The notes under the pieces were generated by a model, which did no database searches, was not told the DNA's origin, and saw only the letters and a list, made by a program, of their open reading frames with translations. From Saliniramus sp050485405 (lineage in GTDB: Bacteria > Pseudomonadota > Alphaproteobacteria > Rhizobiales > Beijerinckiaceae): DNA of 64,000 nt. Numbering within the stretch: position 1 is the stretch's first letter; every line of letters begins with the position of its first letter. This document shows positions 25,913 to 34,205 of this stretch, in pieces. The stretch lies in assembly GCA_050485405.1 (NCBI GenBank), contig JBJHBI010000015.1, positions 5,893 to 69,892 of the forward strand, in the 5' to 3' direction. A program made the position numbers and the translations under genes.

Positions 25913-26665
25913 TCAGCCGGGCTTTGCGACGCCGAGATCGTGCACGCCGTGTTTCTCGATCAGCGCTGCGACGAGACCGCCATCACGCGCGGCGGTGACG
26001 AACCGCGCCACGAGCGGCAGTGCCTCGGCCTTTGCGATCGGCACACCGATCGCCTGCTGCACGGCCATGAATCGCCCCGGCAGGATCCGGGTCCCCGGCA
26101 TGGCGCGCTCGTCGGTGACGAGGCGCGAGCGCAGCCCCGCGAGGGCGTCGAGTCCCTCGTCGCGAAACAGCGCGAGCGCCTCGTCGAAATTGCCGGCATA
26201 GACGAGTTCGGCGTGGCGCAGGTTGTTCTCGAGCCACAGGGCGTAGGCCGTGCGCCCGGTCACGGCGATGCGTTTGCCAGGCAGATCGACCGCCTGCGGC
26301 GTGTCGAAGGGTGCATCGTCGCGCACGAGATAGCTCGCTTCGATCTCCACATAGGATTCGCTGAAGGCGATCATGCGCGCGCGCTGCGGTTCGGCGCCGA
26401 TCAGCCCGATATCCCAGGCATCCTCCGCCGCCGCATCCGCGAGCGGGCCGGGCGAAGGATAGGTCACGTAGGTGACGTCGACACCGAGGCAATCGGCGAA
26501 TGAGCGCGCCATATCGGGCGACACGCCGACCGGATCGCCGGCATCGGTCTTGCCGGTGACGAGCAGGAAATTCGAAAGGTTCGTTCCCGATCGCAGGACG
26601 CCGCCGGGCGCGAGCAGGTCGCGCAGCCTCGGCTCGACGGGTCCGATATCGATATTGGCGGCCAT
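25913..26665 (-). CDS. Periplasmic-binding-protein-like (SBP_bac_3) protein without signal peptide
   Basis: 250 residues from the ATG at 26665, which follows GGAGGGG. The fold reads as an amino-acid-type solute-binding protein: GVLRSGTNLSNFLLV at the start, SPDMARSFADCLGVDVTYVTYP, DIGLIGAEPQRARMIAFSESYVEIEASYLVR, KRIAVTGRTAYALWLENN and a C-terminal helix. No signal peptide or lipobox is present, even when extended to the start at 26698, and no ABC permease or ATPase lies nearby. It could be cytosolic, a sensor, or an enzyme built on this fold, such as the cyclohexadienyl-dehydratase type; none can be chosen from sequence alone. Confidence 0.7.
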   Translation of the reverse strand: MAANIDIGPVEPRLRDLLAPGGVLRSGTNLSNFLLVTGKTDAGDPVGVSPDMARSFADCLGVDVTYVTYPSPGPLADAAAEDAWDIGLIGAEPQRARMIAFSESYVEIEASYLVRDDAPFDTPQAVDLPGKRIAVTGRTAYALWLENNLRHAELVYAGNFDEALALFRDEGLDALAGLRSRLVTDERAMPGTRILPGRFMAVQQAIGVPIAKAEALPLVARFVTAARDGGLVAALIEKHGVHDLGVAKPG

Positions 26666-26829
26666 CTGCATCCCCTCCCCGGCGAAACCATCAGTCAAAT
26701 GCCGGGGAGAAAGCTAACACGGCCCGTAATGACGGGTCAGGCTGCGATGCCCTTCACGAACGCGGTTCCCGGTTTGCCGGAGCGCGCATTCTCGCAATGC
26801 GGGAGGGCTTTTCCATAGCGCAAAGCGCC

Positions 26830-26858
26830 TTGATATTTGCTGGTACGATGGCTATGCT
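26830..26858 (+). promoter_or_regulatory. Candidate sigma70-type promoter for an orphan transcript
   Basis: TTGATA at 26830-26835 and TATGCT at 26853-26858 are separated by exactly 17 bases. No protein-coding gene follows on this strand; a strong terminator is found about 100 bases downstream. Transcription would start near 26865. Confidence 0.5.
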
Positions 26859-26864
26859 CACCAT

Positions 26865-26973
26865 CCTAGGATGCTTTCTTGAGGGAAAACGACCATGCCC
26901 CGGAAATACACTCTCTGAGCAACTTACTTCAACGGCTTATATATCACGGCCTGCCCTGCGGCAGGCCGTTTTT
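26865..26973 (+). ncRNA. Candidate small RNA (promoter plus rho-independent terminator, no ORF)
   Basis: About 109 bases between the promoter-like pair at 26830-26858 and a perfect terminator hairpin with a T run ending at 26973. The only reading frame is a 7-codon ATG frame at 26894 with a GAGGG upstream, too short to be a convincing gene. The segment lies between two leftward genes, so it is not a leader or trailer of either. I do not recognise a known RNA family. The 5' end is approximate. Confidence 0.5.
26947..26973 (+). terminator. Rho-independent terminator
   Basis: Stem CGGCCTGCC (26947-26955), loop CTGC, stem GGCAGGCCG (26960-26968), all nine pairs Watson-Crick, followed by five T (26969-26973). 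Read on the other strand the hairpin is followed by TGATATA, so it is directional for the plus strand. Confidence 0.85.
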
Positions 26974-26996
26974 GTTCGTCTGGGCGCAGGCCGCCC

Positions 26997-27653
26997 TCAC
27001 ACCGCGACCTTGAACGCGGCTTGCGTCTTCGCCTTGATCTCGTCGACGCTGACGCCGTCGGCGAGTTCGATCAGGGTCATGCCGCCATCGCCTTCCTTGT
27101 CGATGGTGAAGACGCCGAGATCGGTGATCACCATGTCGACGACGCGGGTGCCGGTCAGCGGCAGGTCGCAGCCCTTGAGCAGCTTGGGCGATTCCGAGCC
27201 GTCCTTGCCCTTGGCGACGTGCTCCATCACCACCACGACCTTCTTCACGCCGGCAACGAGATCCATCGCGCCGCCCATGCCCTTGACCATCTTGCCGGGG
27301 ATCATCCAGTTGGCGAGATCGCCGTTCTCGGCCACCTGCATGGCGCCGAGGATCGAGAGGTCGATATGGCCACCGCGCACCATGGCGAAGCTGTCGGCGG
27401 AGGAGAAGAAGCTCGTCGTCGGCAGCTCCGTCACCGTCTGCTTGCCGGCATTGATGAGATCGGGATCCTCCTCGCCCTCATAGGGAAAGGGCCCCATGCC
27501 GAGCATGCCGTTCTCGCTCTGCAGCTGCACGCTCATGCCGTCGGGGATGTAGTTCGAGACCAGCGTCGGGATGCCGATGCCGAGATTGACGTAGAAACCG
27601 TCGCGCAATTCCTTCGCGGCGCGCGCGGCCATCTGTTCACGGGTCCAGGCCAT
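26997..27653 (-). CDS. scoB: 3-oxoacid CoA-transferase subunit B
   Basis: 218 residues. Family blocks are AARAAKELRDGFYVNLGIGIPTLVSNYIP, then LQSENGMLGMGPFP with the catalytic glutamate in QSENG, and the DLAILGAMQV-like DLSILGAMQVAENGDLANWMIPGK. It forms the B subunit of succinyl-CoA:acetoacetate or related CoA transferase, moving CoA between short acids. It lies directly after subunit A with 24 bases between them, forming a complete two-subunit enzyme. Confidence 0.95.
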   Translation of the reverse strand: MAWTREQMAARAAKELRDGFYVNLGIGIPTLVSNYIPDGMSVQLQSENGMLGMGPFPYEGEEDPDLINAGKQTVTELPTTSFFSSADSFAMVRGGHIDLSILGAMQVAENGDLANWMIPGKMVKGMGGAMDLVAGVKKVVVVMEHVAKGKDGSESPKLLKGCDLPLTGTRVVDMVITDLGVFTIDKEGDGGMTLIELADGVSVDEIKAKTQAAFKVAV

Positions 27654-27677
27654 GATTGTTCTCCTTCACGCGGGCTT

Positions 27678-28385
27678 TCAGGCGGCGGGACGTTCGCGGG
27701 TGGTGCGCTTCTCGATCATCTTCTCGACATCCGGCACATGGATCATGCGTTTCACGAAGATGCCGGGCGTGATGATGTGATCGGGATCGAGCGAACCCGG
27801 CTCGACCAGATGCTCCACCTGCGCGATCGTCATGCGCGAGGCCGTGGCCATCATCGGATTGAAGTTGCGCGCGGTCTTGCGGTAGATCAGATTGCCTTCC
27901 GTGTCGCCCTTCCACGCATGCACGAGCGAGACGTCGGCGAAGAGCCCCGTCTCCATCACGTAGTCATGCCCGTCGAAATTGCGCACTTCCTTGCCCTCGG
28001 CGATGAGCGTGCCCACGCCCGTCTTGGTGAAGAAGGCGGGAATGCCCGCACCGCCGGCGCGGATGCGCTCGGCCAGGGTACCCTGCGGGTTGAATTCGAG
28101 CTCGAGCTCGCCGGCGAGATATTGCTGCGCGAACAGCTTGTTCTCACCCACATAGGACGAAATCATCTTGCGGATCTGGCGCGTTTCCAGCAGCAGGCCG
28201 AGCCCCGCACCATCGATACCGGCATTGTTCGAGACGACCGTCAGATCCTTGACGCCCGATTCCTTCACCGCTTCGATCAGCACGCTCGGAATCCCGCAAA
28301 GGCCGAACCCGCCCGCCATGATGGTCATGCCGTCGCGCAGAACGCCGGCCAGCGCTTCCTTGGCGCTCGCATGCACTTTCTTCAT
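27678..28385 (-). CDS. scoA: 3-oxoacid CoA-transferase subunit A
   Basis: 235 residues from the ATG at 28385, which follows GGGGAGAGGACTGGCG. Contains the class I CoA-transferase motif MAGGFGLCGIPSVLIEAVKESG (GxGGF type), LTVVSNNAGIDGAGLGLLLETRQI, and the TKTGVGTLIAEGKEVRNFDG block. The A subunit binds CoA. Together with scoB it links ketone-body or short-chain acid use to acetyl-CoA metabolism. Confidence 0.95.
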   Translation of the reverse strand: MKKVHASAKEALAGVLRDGMTIMAGGFGLCGIPSVLIEAVKESGVKDLTVVSNNAGIDGAGLGLLLETRQIRKMISSYVGENKLFAQQYLAGELELEFNPQGTLAERIRAGGAGIPAFFTKTGVGTLIAEGKEVRNFDGHDYVMETGLFADVSLVHAWKGDTEGNLIYRKTARNFNPMMATASRMTIAQVEHLVEPGSLDPDHIITPGIFVKRMIHVPDVEKMIEKRTTRERPAA

Positions 28386-28646
28386 CGCCAGTCCTCTCCC
28401 CTCATGCATTCACGATCAGCCGAAACCGGCTGTGGATGCCGTCTTGATGTGCACCGCACTCAAAGGCTTGCCGCCGGGATAGTCAAGCCGCGCGGACGTG
28501 ATTGCCGCTTCGCTTTAAGCGACGATGCCGTGATGCCCATATCCGCGTGAGCCGGGGCGCCTTGATTCCCGCCCGCCCGCGCCCGATCATCGCGATCAAT
28601 GCGGATTACGCCGGGAGGCATAGCCGGCGAGAGGGCGGGAGAGGTC

Positions 28647-29180
28647 ATGAGCAGCGCACACGAATCGGGCGAGAACGGGCGGCCCGCCCATCCGGCCAAT
28701 CTTTCGATGCTCGAAAAGCGGCGTATCGAGGCCGAGATCCTCAAACACGTCTACGATGTACTGAAGGAGCGCGGCGACATGGCGCTCGCGCAGGAGACGA
28801 TCCGCGACGCGGTCCGCCGGTCCTCGATCGAGCAGGCTGAGCGTTTCGCCCGCGAGGCACCCGAGGGCACTTCCCTCGACAGTTTCGTTGAAGCGACGAA
28901 GCTTTGGGAGAAGGAGGATGCGCTGCGTATCCGCGTCAAGGAGCGCACCGCGACGACCTATGTCTTCGACGTCGAACGCTGCCGCTATGCAGAGATGTAC
29001 AAGGAGATGGGACTGGGCGAGATCGGCCACCTGCTCTCCTGCCAGCGCGACGCCACCTTCTGCCAGGGCTACGATCCCCGCCTGAAATTCACCCGCAGCC
29101 AGACCATCATGCAGGGCGCCTCCCATTGCGATTTCCGCTACGATTTCCTCACCGACGAGGAAAAGGCGCGGGCTCGTTGA
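28647..29180 (+). CDS. L-2-amino-thiazoline-4-carboxylic acid hydrolase-like protein
   Basis: 177 residues. After a helical N-terminus (LSMLEKRRIEAEILKHVYDVL, DMALAQETIRDAVRR) it carries the ATC-hydrolase family signature: VERCRYAEMYKEMGLGEIG, LLSCQRDATFCQGYDPRLKFTRSQTIMQGASHCDFRYDF. The cysteines in ERCRYAE, LLSCQRD and SHCDF are conserved in the family. The founding enzyme hydrolyses 2-aminothiazoline-4-carboxylate towards cysteine in pseudomonads, but most relatives have no known substrate. ATG at 28647 after GGGAGAGGTC. Divergent from scoAB. Confidence 0.82.
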   Translation: MSSAHESGENGRPAHPANLSMLEKRRIEAEILKHVYDVLKERGDMALAQETIRDAVRRSSIEQAERFAREAPEGTSLDSFVEATKLWEKEDALRIRVKERTATTYVFDVERCRYAEMYKEMGLGEIGHLLSCQRDATFCQGYDPRLKFTRSQTIMQGASHCDFRYDFLTDEEKARAR

Positions 29181-29183
29181 TTT

Positions 29184-29201
29184 CCCTCCCCCCGGGGAGG
29201 G
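29184..29201. repeat. REP-like intergenic hairpin (copy 1)
   Basis: CCCTCCCC and GGGGAGGG separated by two bases, immediately after the preceding stop codon. The same hairpin with a GCT loop recurs at 48531-48549. Such GGGGAGGG palindromes are common intergenic repeats in GC-rich alphaproteobacteria. The remaining 29202-29526 interval contains no gene. Confidence 0.5.
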
Positions 29202-29426
29202 ACTAAAGGTGGGATGACCCCGGGTGCAGATTCACGAGCGAAGATCATTGGAATCCGCAGCTCTCCCCATCCTCGCCCCCTGCCCGCTGGGGCTATCCGC
29301 AGAAATCCAAAGTCGTTGTAAAATCAACAAAAATCACGTCGCCTCCCCTATTTGTGCGCCTCCGCATTGAGTGCCTAAAATGCGTGAGACGGGTTGAGAC
29401 TGAATGCGACAACGGTAGAAGCGCAA

Positions 29427-29444
29427 TTGAGACTCGGTGTCTAA
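29427..29444. promoter_or_regulatory. Candidate LysR-type operator upstream of 29527-30420
   Basis: TTGAGACTCGGTGTCTAA is a near-palindrome of the T-N11-A type bound by LysR regulators. TGAGAC cores also occur at 29385-29390 and 29395-29400, and TTGAGACT at 29394-29401 is exactly 33 bases (three helical turns) from TTGAGACT at 29427. This arrangement, just upstream of a lysR gene, suggests autoregulation. Confidence 0.35.
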
Positions 29445-29526
29445 TCGCTGATGGGGGAAACTACCCGTGGCGAGTCAGGATAGGCAAATTTCTGACGAAC
29501 GGTATCACGCAGCTTGGGGGCGCCGA

Positions 29527-30420
29527 ATGGATATCGAAGACCTCCGGACATTCGTGGAAGTTGCCGATGCCGGGGGTGTCTCGGCTGCCGCCCGCCGGCT
29601 CGGCATGTCCAAGTCGATCGTCAGCCGTCGCCTTTTTCGCCTCGAAGCCGAGCTTGGCGTCCAGCTTCTGGCGCGTACGACCCGCGGTGCCGCATTGACG
29701 GAAGCCGGCGTCTCGTTTCGAGCGCACGCAGTGAGCGTCATTGCGGAGATCGATGCGGCGAGAGAAATCATCAAGCCATCAGGTGATCTGACCGGTCGCC
29801 TTCGCGTCGCATTGCCGCTCACCTTCGGCCCCACTCATCTCGCGCCGGTATTGGCGAATCTGGCGCGCCGCCACCCGAAACTCCACATCCACTCCTCCTA
29901 TAGCGACCGCTTCATCGATTTCATCGCCGAGGGTTTCGACTGCGCGATCCGGGCAGGCTACCTCAATGATTCCAGCCTTCTCGCAAGGCGTGTGGGTGCC
30001 ATGTACGGAAAGCTCCTCGCGAGCCCCGCCTACATCGACATGCATGGAGCGCCTGAGACACCCGATGAAATCTTGCGGCATCAGGCACTGATGCAGGGCA
30101 CCGAAGCGTGGCAGTTCATGGATGGCGACAAGGTCGTCACCGTCAACCCGCAGGGGCGTTACAAGGCCGATAACGGCATCGCTTTGGCTGCCGCCGCTGC
30201 CGCGGGTCTGGGCATCGTACGGCTCCCCGATTGCGTCACCGATGCTTATGTCGAATCGGGTGCGCTCGTCGCGATCATGACGCGCTTCCCCGTGCCTTCG
30301 GCCGGCATCTATGTCGTGCGACCACCCGGCCAGCACTTGTCGCGGAAGGTGCAGGTCCTGACCGAAATGCTGATCGAATGTCTCGCGGAGGATCCACGCC
30401 TCGCGACCATCGACCGTTGA
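29527..30420 (+). CDS. LysR family transcriptional regulator
   Basis: 297 residues. The N-terminal winged helix-turn-helix begins MDIEDLRTFVEVADAGGVSAAARRLGMSKSIVSRRLFRLEAELGV, the standard LysR DNA-binding domain of the subgroup with SxVSRR. The effector domain follows: GRLRVALPLTFGPTHLAPVLANLARRHPKL and FDCAIRAGYLNDSSLLARRVG. I chose the ATG at 29527 because the conserved domain begins there; the 20 extra residues of the 29467 frame are not LysR-like. It is followed on the same strand by a pirin gene, its likely target. Confidence 0.92.
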   Translation: MDIEDLRTFVEVADAGGVSAAARRLGMSKSIVSRRLFRLEAELGVQLLARTTRGAALTEAGVSFRAHAVSVIAEIDAAREIIKPSGDLTGRLRVALPLTFGPTHLAPVLANLARRHPKLHIHSSYSDRFIDFIAEGFDCAIRAGYLNDSSLLARRVGAMYGKLLASPAYIDMHGAPETPDEILRHQALMQGTEAWQFMDGDKVVTVNPQGRYKADNGIALAAAAAAGLGIVRLPDCVTDAYVESGALVAIMTRFPVPSAGIYVVRPPGQHLSRKVQVLTEMLIECLAEDPRLATIDR

Positions 30421-30562
30421 CGGGGTAGAGCACTTTCGATCGGTAGCGTTCCAGTTTTCGCGACACAGCTCGGCGTCGCGCGCGGCTAGCTGCAATCACG
30501 GACCGTGGTTACGACTCGTATCGAGACCGCATCCGGCGGTCTGGCGGGAGGGGATGACGGGC

Positions 30563-31498
30563 ATGAGCTGGAACCCATCGATCGAACCGGGATGTCCCGA
30601 TGATGTCGGCCTGGACGCAATCGAGACCCTGATCGTTCCGCGCTCACGGGACCTCGGTGCTTTCGAGGTGCGGCGCGCCCTGCCGGCGCCGAAGCGGCAG
30701 ATGGTCGGCCCGTTCATCTTCTTCGATCAGGCCGGACCGGCAGAGTTTCTGACCGGTCAGGGTGTCGACGTGCGTCCGCATCCGCATATCGGCCTCGGAA
30801 CGGTCACCTACCTGTTCCGGGGTGATTTCCACCACCGCGACAGCACCGGCGCCGACCAGATCATCAGGCCCGGTGCGCTCAACTGGATGGTTGCCGGGCG
30901 CGGCGTCACGCATTCCGAGAGAACTTCCGCGACCGCAAGGAGCGGCCCGAACAGCCTGTTCGGGATACAGACCTGGCTGGCCTTGCCGGACGACCACGAA
31001 GACGATGTCCCCAGTTTCGAGCATCACGGCAAGGACACCTTGCCCGTCATCGAGGATAACGGCGTCTCGGTGCGGCTCATCCTCGGAAACGCTTATGGAA
31101 AATCGGCGCCGGCAACGATGCTCTCGGAGACGTTCTATGCTGATGTGAGGCTCGAGCCGGGAAGTCGCCTGCCCATGCCGGACAATCACGAGGATCGCGG
31201 CATCTACATCGTCGAAGGGTCGATCTCGGTCGCCGGCCAGGAATTCGGGGCTGGCCAGATGATGGTTTTCCGACCGGGTGACCGCATCACGATCGCCGCG
31301 GGGCCACCGGGTGCGCGACTCATGATCCTGGGCGGCGCGACCTTCAACGGGCCGCGCTACATCTGGTGGAACTTCGTGGCGTCCTCGCAGGAGCGCATCG
31401 AGCGCGCCAAGGCGGAATGGCGCTCCGCGAATTGGGGCGAGGGCCGCTTCGACCTGCCCGTCGACGATCGAAACGAGCACATTCCGCTTCCGGATTGA
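30563..31498 (+). CDS. Pirin family protein
   Basis: 311-residue bicupin. The N-terminal cupin has GPFIFFDQAGPAEF, VRPHPHIGLGTVTYLFRGDFHHRDS, with metal-binding histidines in HPHIG, and GALNWMVAGRGVTHSER, which adds another histidine. The C-terminal cupin has DNHEDRGIYIVEGSISVAG and GARLMILGGATFNGPRYIWWNFVASSQERIE. Pirins are iron proteins; some bacterial members have quercetinase activity or regulate central metabolism. The ATG at 30563 lies ten bases after GGGAGGGG, a better spacing than the ATG at 30554. Downstream of the LysR gene. Confidence 0.9.
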   Translation: MSWNPSIEPGCPDDVGLDAIETLIVPRSRDLGAFEVRRALPAPKRQMVGPFIFFDQAGPAEFLTGQGVDVRPHPHIGLGTVTYLFRGDFHHRDSTGADQIIRPGALNWMVAGRGVTHSERTSATARSGPNSLFGIQTWLALPDDHEDDVPSFEHHGKDTLPVIEDNGVSVRLILGNAYGKSAPATMLSETFYADVRLEPGSRLPMPDNHEDRGIYIVEGSISVAGQEFGAGQMMVFRPGDRITIAAGPPGARLMILGGATFNGPRYIWWNFVASSQERIERAKAEWRSANWGEGRFDLPVDDRNEHIPLPD

Positions 31499-31523
31499 AC
31501 GGAACCAGCCTGGAGAAAGCACA

Positions 31524-32774
31524 ATGAACAAGTGGCCCTTACTTGACTATCTCGGCTGGCGCGAAACGTGTTCAGCGCTGCATCTCTACCTGCAGATCGC
31601 AGGCAAGTACCGGCTGGCGCATACGCCTTGGCTCAACCATTCATGGAACGCGACCTTCTACGTCACCCCGCAAGGGCTCGCCTCCTCACCCATACCCGAC
31701 GGACCCGGCATCGAGATTCTGTTCGACCTGCGTGAGCACAAGGTCGTCGGCACCTGCGGCAACGGTCGCAAAAAATCGTTTGATCTCGCCCCGATGACCG
31801 TCGCCAAATTCCATGAGAACTTCGTGAGCCTGATTTCGGAACTTGGCGGCGACCCGACCTTCAACGGCAGCCCGAACGAGGTGCCATTTCCGGTCCCCTT
31901 CGCCGAGGACGACCGAGACCGGCCCTACGATGCCGAAGCCGTTCAACGCTTGCATCAGGCCCTGATCGCCATCGACAAGGTCTTCAACCGGTTTCGTACG
32001 TCGTTTCTGGGCAAGTCCAGCCCGGTGCACCTCTTCTGGGGCAGCTTCGATCTCGCCCTCACACGATTTTCAGGACGGCGCGCACCGCTTCATCCCGGGG
32101 GCGTCCCGTCATTGCCCGACAACGTGGCGCAGGAGGCCTACGATCGAGAGGTCTCGTCGGCGGGCTTCTGGCCGGGTGGCAACGGGATCGATTACCCAGC
32201 CTTCTATGCCTACGCATATCCCGCGCCTCACGGCTACCGCGCCGCGACCGTTCAGCCTGATGCCGCGTTCTGGCACGAAGATCTGGCGGAATTCGTGCTG
32301 CCCTATGATGCCGTGCAAGCCGCTGCCGATCCGGACGATGCGCTGATGGCATTCCTCATCTCGACTTATGATGCGGCGGCCGATCTGGGCGGATGGGATC
32401 GGGATCTTCTCGAATGTGCGCAGGGCCGGCCGCGTCAGGTCCGTCCGCCGGATGGAGCGCTGCCAGCAAACGCGCCGCCTGTGGAGGATGCGGCAGTGGA
32501 ACGGGAGGATGGCCCGTCGAAGGGACGCTACCGCCTGGTTGTCGATGGCGTGGAGGCGGAAATGACCTACAGTCGGGCCGGCGATGGCTTGATCATCATC
32601 GACCATACGGAAGTGCCCACGGCTTTGCGCGGACGCAAGGTCGGCGAGCGATTGGTGCGCCAGGCGATCGAGGATGCGCGACGCGACGGGATTGAGATCA
32701 TTCCGCTCTGCCCCTTCGCAAAAGCGCAGATCAATCGCCATCCGGAATGGCAGGACGTGCTGCGCCGCTCATGA
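31524..32774 (+). CDS. DUF5996 protein fused to a GNAT-like N-acetyltransferase domain
   Basis: 416 residues. Residues 1 to about 310 form a DUF5996 domain (WPLLDYLGWRETCSALHLYLQIAGKYR, SWNATFYVT, FNGSPNEVPFPVPFAEDD, HLFWGSFDLALTRFSGR, YPAPHGY). Residues about 337-416 form a compact YjdJ-type acetyltransferase (YRLVVDGVEAEMTYSR, IIIDHTEVPTALRGRKVGERLVRQAIEDARRDG, IIPLCPFAKAQINRHPEW), with the RGRKVGE acetyl-CoA loop. Both modules usually occur alone. It follows pirin by 25 bases with GGAG upstream and may be co-transcribed. Functions of both parts are unknown beyond family. Confidence 0.83.
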   Translation: MNKWPLLDYLGWRETCSALHLYLQIAGKYRLAHTPWLNHSWNATFYVTPQGLASSPIPDGPGIEILFDLREHKVVGTCGNGRKKSFDLAPMTVAKFHENFVSLISELGGDPTFNGSPNEVPFPVPFAEDDRDRPYDAEAVQRLHQALIAIDKVFNRFRTSFLGKSSPVHLFWGSFDLALTRFSGRRAPLHPGGVPSLPDNVAQEAYDREVSSAGFWPGGNGIDYPAFYAYAYPAPHGYRAATVQPDAAFWHEDLAEFVLPYDAVQAAADPDDALMAFLISTYDAAADLGGWDRDLLECAQGRPRQVRPPDGALPANAPPVEDAAVEREDGPSKGRYRLVVDGVEAEMTYSRAGDGLIIIDHTEVPTALRGRKVGERLVRQAIEDARRDGIEIIPLCPFAKAQINRHPEWQDVLRRS

Positions 32775-32983
32775 GAGTATGCGCGGCCCGTTTCATGCCG
32801 CTTCGGCGCGTCTCGCGTGCCGAGCCGGACGTGGCCGGCACGATGTCTGGACGCTCAGCTTTTCCGCTCCCACGATGATAGACGGCGGGAGCCTCGACTG
32901 ACGACGGTTTCGCGAAACCACCGGTCGTGGAACATAACCGTCCGGAAGCCGTTGAAGTCCCAGCGTCACGCGAGGGCGAGATC

Positions 32984-33073
32984 ATGGATTTCTTGGCATT
33001 CATCTTTGTCGGTATCGCTGTATTTGCGATATATTCTATAGTTCATTATAAATATAAAGGCAGAAGACAATAG
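32984..33073 (+). CDS. Possible 29-residue single-span membrane protein
   Basis: A short frame in an AT-rich intergenic stretch. It encodes one hydrophobic helix (FLAFIFVGIAVFAIYSIV) followed by a basic tail (KYKGRRQ), the usual layout of small bacterial membrane proteins, and GAGGGCGAGATC precedes the ATG. There is no similarity I recognise, and such frames also occur by chance. Apart from this, 32775-33362 shows no gene. Confidence 0.3.
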   Translation: MDFLAFIFVGIAVFAIYSIVHYKYKGRRQ

Positions 33074-33362
33074 AAAAATAATTTCATTTTCAATAATCTG
33101 GAGGCGTGCTATTTGATTATTTCCCAAATATTACCTTTCGGATCGGCTCTGGATCGCCGATTGATATTCCTTCGTGACCTTTGCCGACTGAGCCCGATAC
33201 CAGCCTCTCTTACAATTCGAAACCCAGTGGCCACACCGCCCGTGGAAGATCGGCTCCTCGGCAGCCTACAGAACCCGTCCGCACGGCTGCGGTCGCCTCA
33301 TGAATCGCGACGCGGCAGAACGGATCGATATCATCGAAAACGCAGCGTCTGGAGTTCGCCTA

Positions 33363-34205
33363 ATGAGTATTGATCTCGGAAAAATCTCAGCGCTGCGAGT
33401 TTTTATGATGGTTCTGCTTCTGGCGACATCTCCTGCGGTAGCCGTTTTTGCTGAAGAGGCGACGGACGTACCGAACCGACTCCCACCGCCGAGACCGGAT
33501 TTCAGCGCAACGACACCTTCCGATTCCGATACCGCTGAGGAGGAAGAAGAAAGCGACGCGACGGCAAGCGACGACGCCCCGAGTGACGACAGCTCGAGCG
33601 ACGAGGAAGCTCTCGAAGCGGCCGCTGCGCTGCGCCGTCCAAGCTTCGACGACGCGGAAACGCGCCAATGCGAGCAAGAGCTGCAGGCGATGGGTGCGCA
33701 GTTCGAGGTGGTCGAGCCGGTTGGCGAAGGTGAAGCTCATTGCGGCGCGGAACGGGCGATCACCCTTTCCTCGATTGCCGGAATTACCATCGAACCCGCC
33801 GTGATCGCCCGGTGCGGCATGGCCCTCGGGTTTGCGGAATGGGCGCAGAATGTCGTGGCGCCGATGGCCGAACTGTATCTCGACGACGAGGCGACGACCA
33901 TCGGGACATCAGGCAGCTATACGTGCCGCTTCCGGCGCGGCGGCGAAAACTCCGCCACGTTCAGCCAGCATGCATTCGCCAACGCAATCGACGTCGCGAG
34001 CGTTTCCTTCCAGGAGCGAAGCCCGATGCTGATCCGGCCCCCGGATGAGAATGCCGAAGACGAACGGCTGTTCCAGGCGGCGATCCGGGGCGGCGGCTGC
34101 GCATACTTCACCACCGTCCTCGGGCCGATGACGAATGCCGCCCATGCCGATCACCTCCACTTCGACATGGCCGAAAGGCGAGGCGGGTTTCGCTTATGCC
34201 AGTAG
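33363..34205 (+). CDS. Extensin-like C-terminal domain protein (secreted)
   Basis: 280 residues from the ATG at 33363. A signal peptide (FMMVLLLATSPAVAVFA) is followed by a low-complexity acidic linker rich in D, E and S (residues 55-90), unusual for this family. The extensin-like C domain follows, with conserved cysteines in TRQCEQEL, AHCGAER, IARCGMAL, YTCRFRR, GGGCAYF and FRLCQ. It contains the peptidase M15-like HAFANAIDVASVSF and HADHLHFDMA metal-site-like motifs. Likely periplasmic or cell-wall-associated; the biochemical role is unknown. Confidence 0.87.
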   Translation: MSIDLGKISALRVFMMVLLLATSPAVAVFAEEATDVPNRLPPPRPDFSATTPSDSDTAEEEEESDATASDDAPSDDSSSDEEALEAAAALRRPSFDDAETRQCEQELQAMGAQFEVVEPVGEGEAHCGAERAITLSSIAGITIEPAVIARCGMALGFAEWAQNVVAPMAELYLDDEATTIGTSGSYTCRFRRGGENSATFSQHAFANAIDVASVSFQERSPMLIRPPDENAEDERLFQAAIRGGGCAYFTTVLGPMTNAAHADHLHFDMAERRGGFRLCQ

